From JAFAHZ01 sp035656415 (GTDB taxonomy: Bacteria; Vulcanimicrobiota; Vulcanimicrobiia; Vulcanimicrobiales; Vulcanimicrobiaceae): a stretch of DNA of 7,688 nucleotides. The notes beneath the pieces were generated by a model that saw only the letters and a list, made by a program, of their open reading frames with translations, was not told the origin of the DNA and ran no database searches. Both the position numbers and the translations under genes were made by a program. The stretch is from positions 1 through 7,688 of the forward strand of contig DASRSM010000097.1 in the NCBI GenBank assembly GCA_035656415.1, given 5' to 3'. Position 1 is the stretch's first letter, and each line of letters opens with the position of its first letter. Shown piece by piece: positions 7,047-7,688 of this stretch.

Positions 7047-7688
7047 GTGACTCTTTTCGATACCGTAGTTTTACAAGCGATCTCGCGCCGGTTTCATCGC
7101 CACGTCGACGACGCGCTGCTCGATCGATGCGCAAGCGAGTGCGGCTGCGCTCCAATCGGCAGAATGTCCTTGCTCGATGACGATGCGACCGCGGAAATCG
7201 TACGGCGCTGCGAAATCGGCGACGGAACGCGGCTTCTCGATCTGGGTTGTGGTCGCGGATTTCTCGGGCGATGGCTCGATGCGGCTGGTATCGGCGTGCG
7301 CTACGCGGGAGTCGACCGCGTCGAAGTAGCGCTTGAATCCGCACGGCAGCATGTTCGCAACGGAATGATGACGCTCGGAGATTTTCGAGCAACGGATTGG
7401 CAGCCGGAGTTCGACGTCGTCACGGCAATTGAAATCGCGATCGACGGGAGCGTCGGCGAATCCATATTCGACGCTGCGGCGGCGGCACTGCGAACCGGCG
7501 GCATGTTTGCGCTGACGCTCGCTTCGCTCCACGGCCAAAACGCCGGCCGGCTCGGCACGTTACTGAAATCCGCGAAGCAGCGTTTTGACTACGCCGATCT
7601 CGTCGATTGGACGCAACGCGTGACGCCGTTCGCGCATCGTACGTATGGGTGGTGGGTCATCGCCCCATGGCATCCGGAGATTGACGAA
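7047..7688 (+). CDS. Class I SAM-dependent methyltransferase, 3' truncated by window
   Basis: The frame opens after a TAG at 7011 and runs to the right edge without a stop, giving 214 visible residues from GTG at 7047. An ATG at 7164 (residue 40) is an alternative start; neither has a clear SD. The SAM-binding Rossmann core is plain: motif I LLDLGCGRGFLGRWL at about 63-77, the acidic end of strand 2 at YAGVD (D90), FDVVTAIEIAIDG as the strand 4 region, and ALRTGGMFALTLAS as the strand 5 region. The last visible residues include TYGWWVIAPWHPEID. The N-terminus ahead of motif I has a C-x3-C-x-C cluster (C28, C32, C34). The substrate cannot be read from the sequence. It is divergent from the small Nif11-like gene across 65 bases, so it could modify that peptide, or it could belong to an unrelated operon to the right. 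Confidence 0.88.
   Translation, partial: MTLFDTVVLQAISRRFHRHVDDALLDRCASECGCAPIGRMSLLDDDATAEIVRRCEIGDGTRLLDLGCGRGFLGRWLDAAGIGVRYAGVDRVEVALESARQHVRNGMMTLGDFRATDWQPEFDVVTAIEIAIDGSVGESIFDAAAAALRTGGMFALTLASLHGQNAGRLGTLLKSAKQRFDYADLVDWTQRVTPFAHRTYGWWVIAPWHPEIDE

Noticed and set aside
7039..7558. Several minus-strand frames opposite the methyltransferase
   Set aside because: Arg/Ser-rich, no recognisable motif, and the plus strand carries an unmistakable SAM-binding fold.

Overview
The window is a gene-dense, high-GC bacterial segment with seven protein-coding genes, two of them cut by the window edges. I see no RNA gene, IS element, CRISPR array or long repeat. The phylum cannot be fixed from the sequence. 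GTG starts, few Shine-Dalgarno (SD) sequences and large LuxR-type ATPase regulators are reminiscent of soil lineages such as Candidatus Eremiobacterota, but that is only an impression.

Layout, left to right: (1) positions 1-653 (+), the C-terminal end of a LuxR/LAL-type regulator. (2) Positions 676-4009 (-), a tight operon transcribed right to left. It encodes a family-5 peptide-binding lipoprotein (SBP), a YcaO-domain enzyme and a TfuA-domain protein; the first two genes overlap by about 16-25 bases and the last two by 4 bases (GTGA). (3) Positions 4011-6734 (+), a complete ~907-residue LAL regulator whose start abuts the start of the SBP gene. (4) Positions 6712-6981 (-), an 89-residue protein with the only perfect AGGAGG ribosome binding site I found in the window and a Nif11-like leader pattern; it is a candidate RiPP precursor. 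(5) Positions 7047-7688 (+), a class I SAM-dependent methyltransferase running off the right edge.

Together this looks like a ribosomally synthesised, post-translationally modified peptide (RiPP) locus. YcaO plus TfuA is the established pair for installing backbone thioamides. The small protein is the obvious candidate substrate, the methyltransferase a possible tailoring enzyme, the two related LAL proteins possible regulators, and the SBP a possible peptide receptor. The YcaO-TfuA pairing is firm; the substrate, the product and the link to the SBP and methyltransferase are inference.
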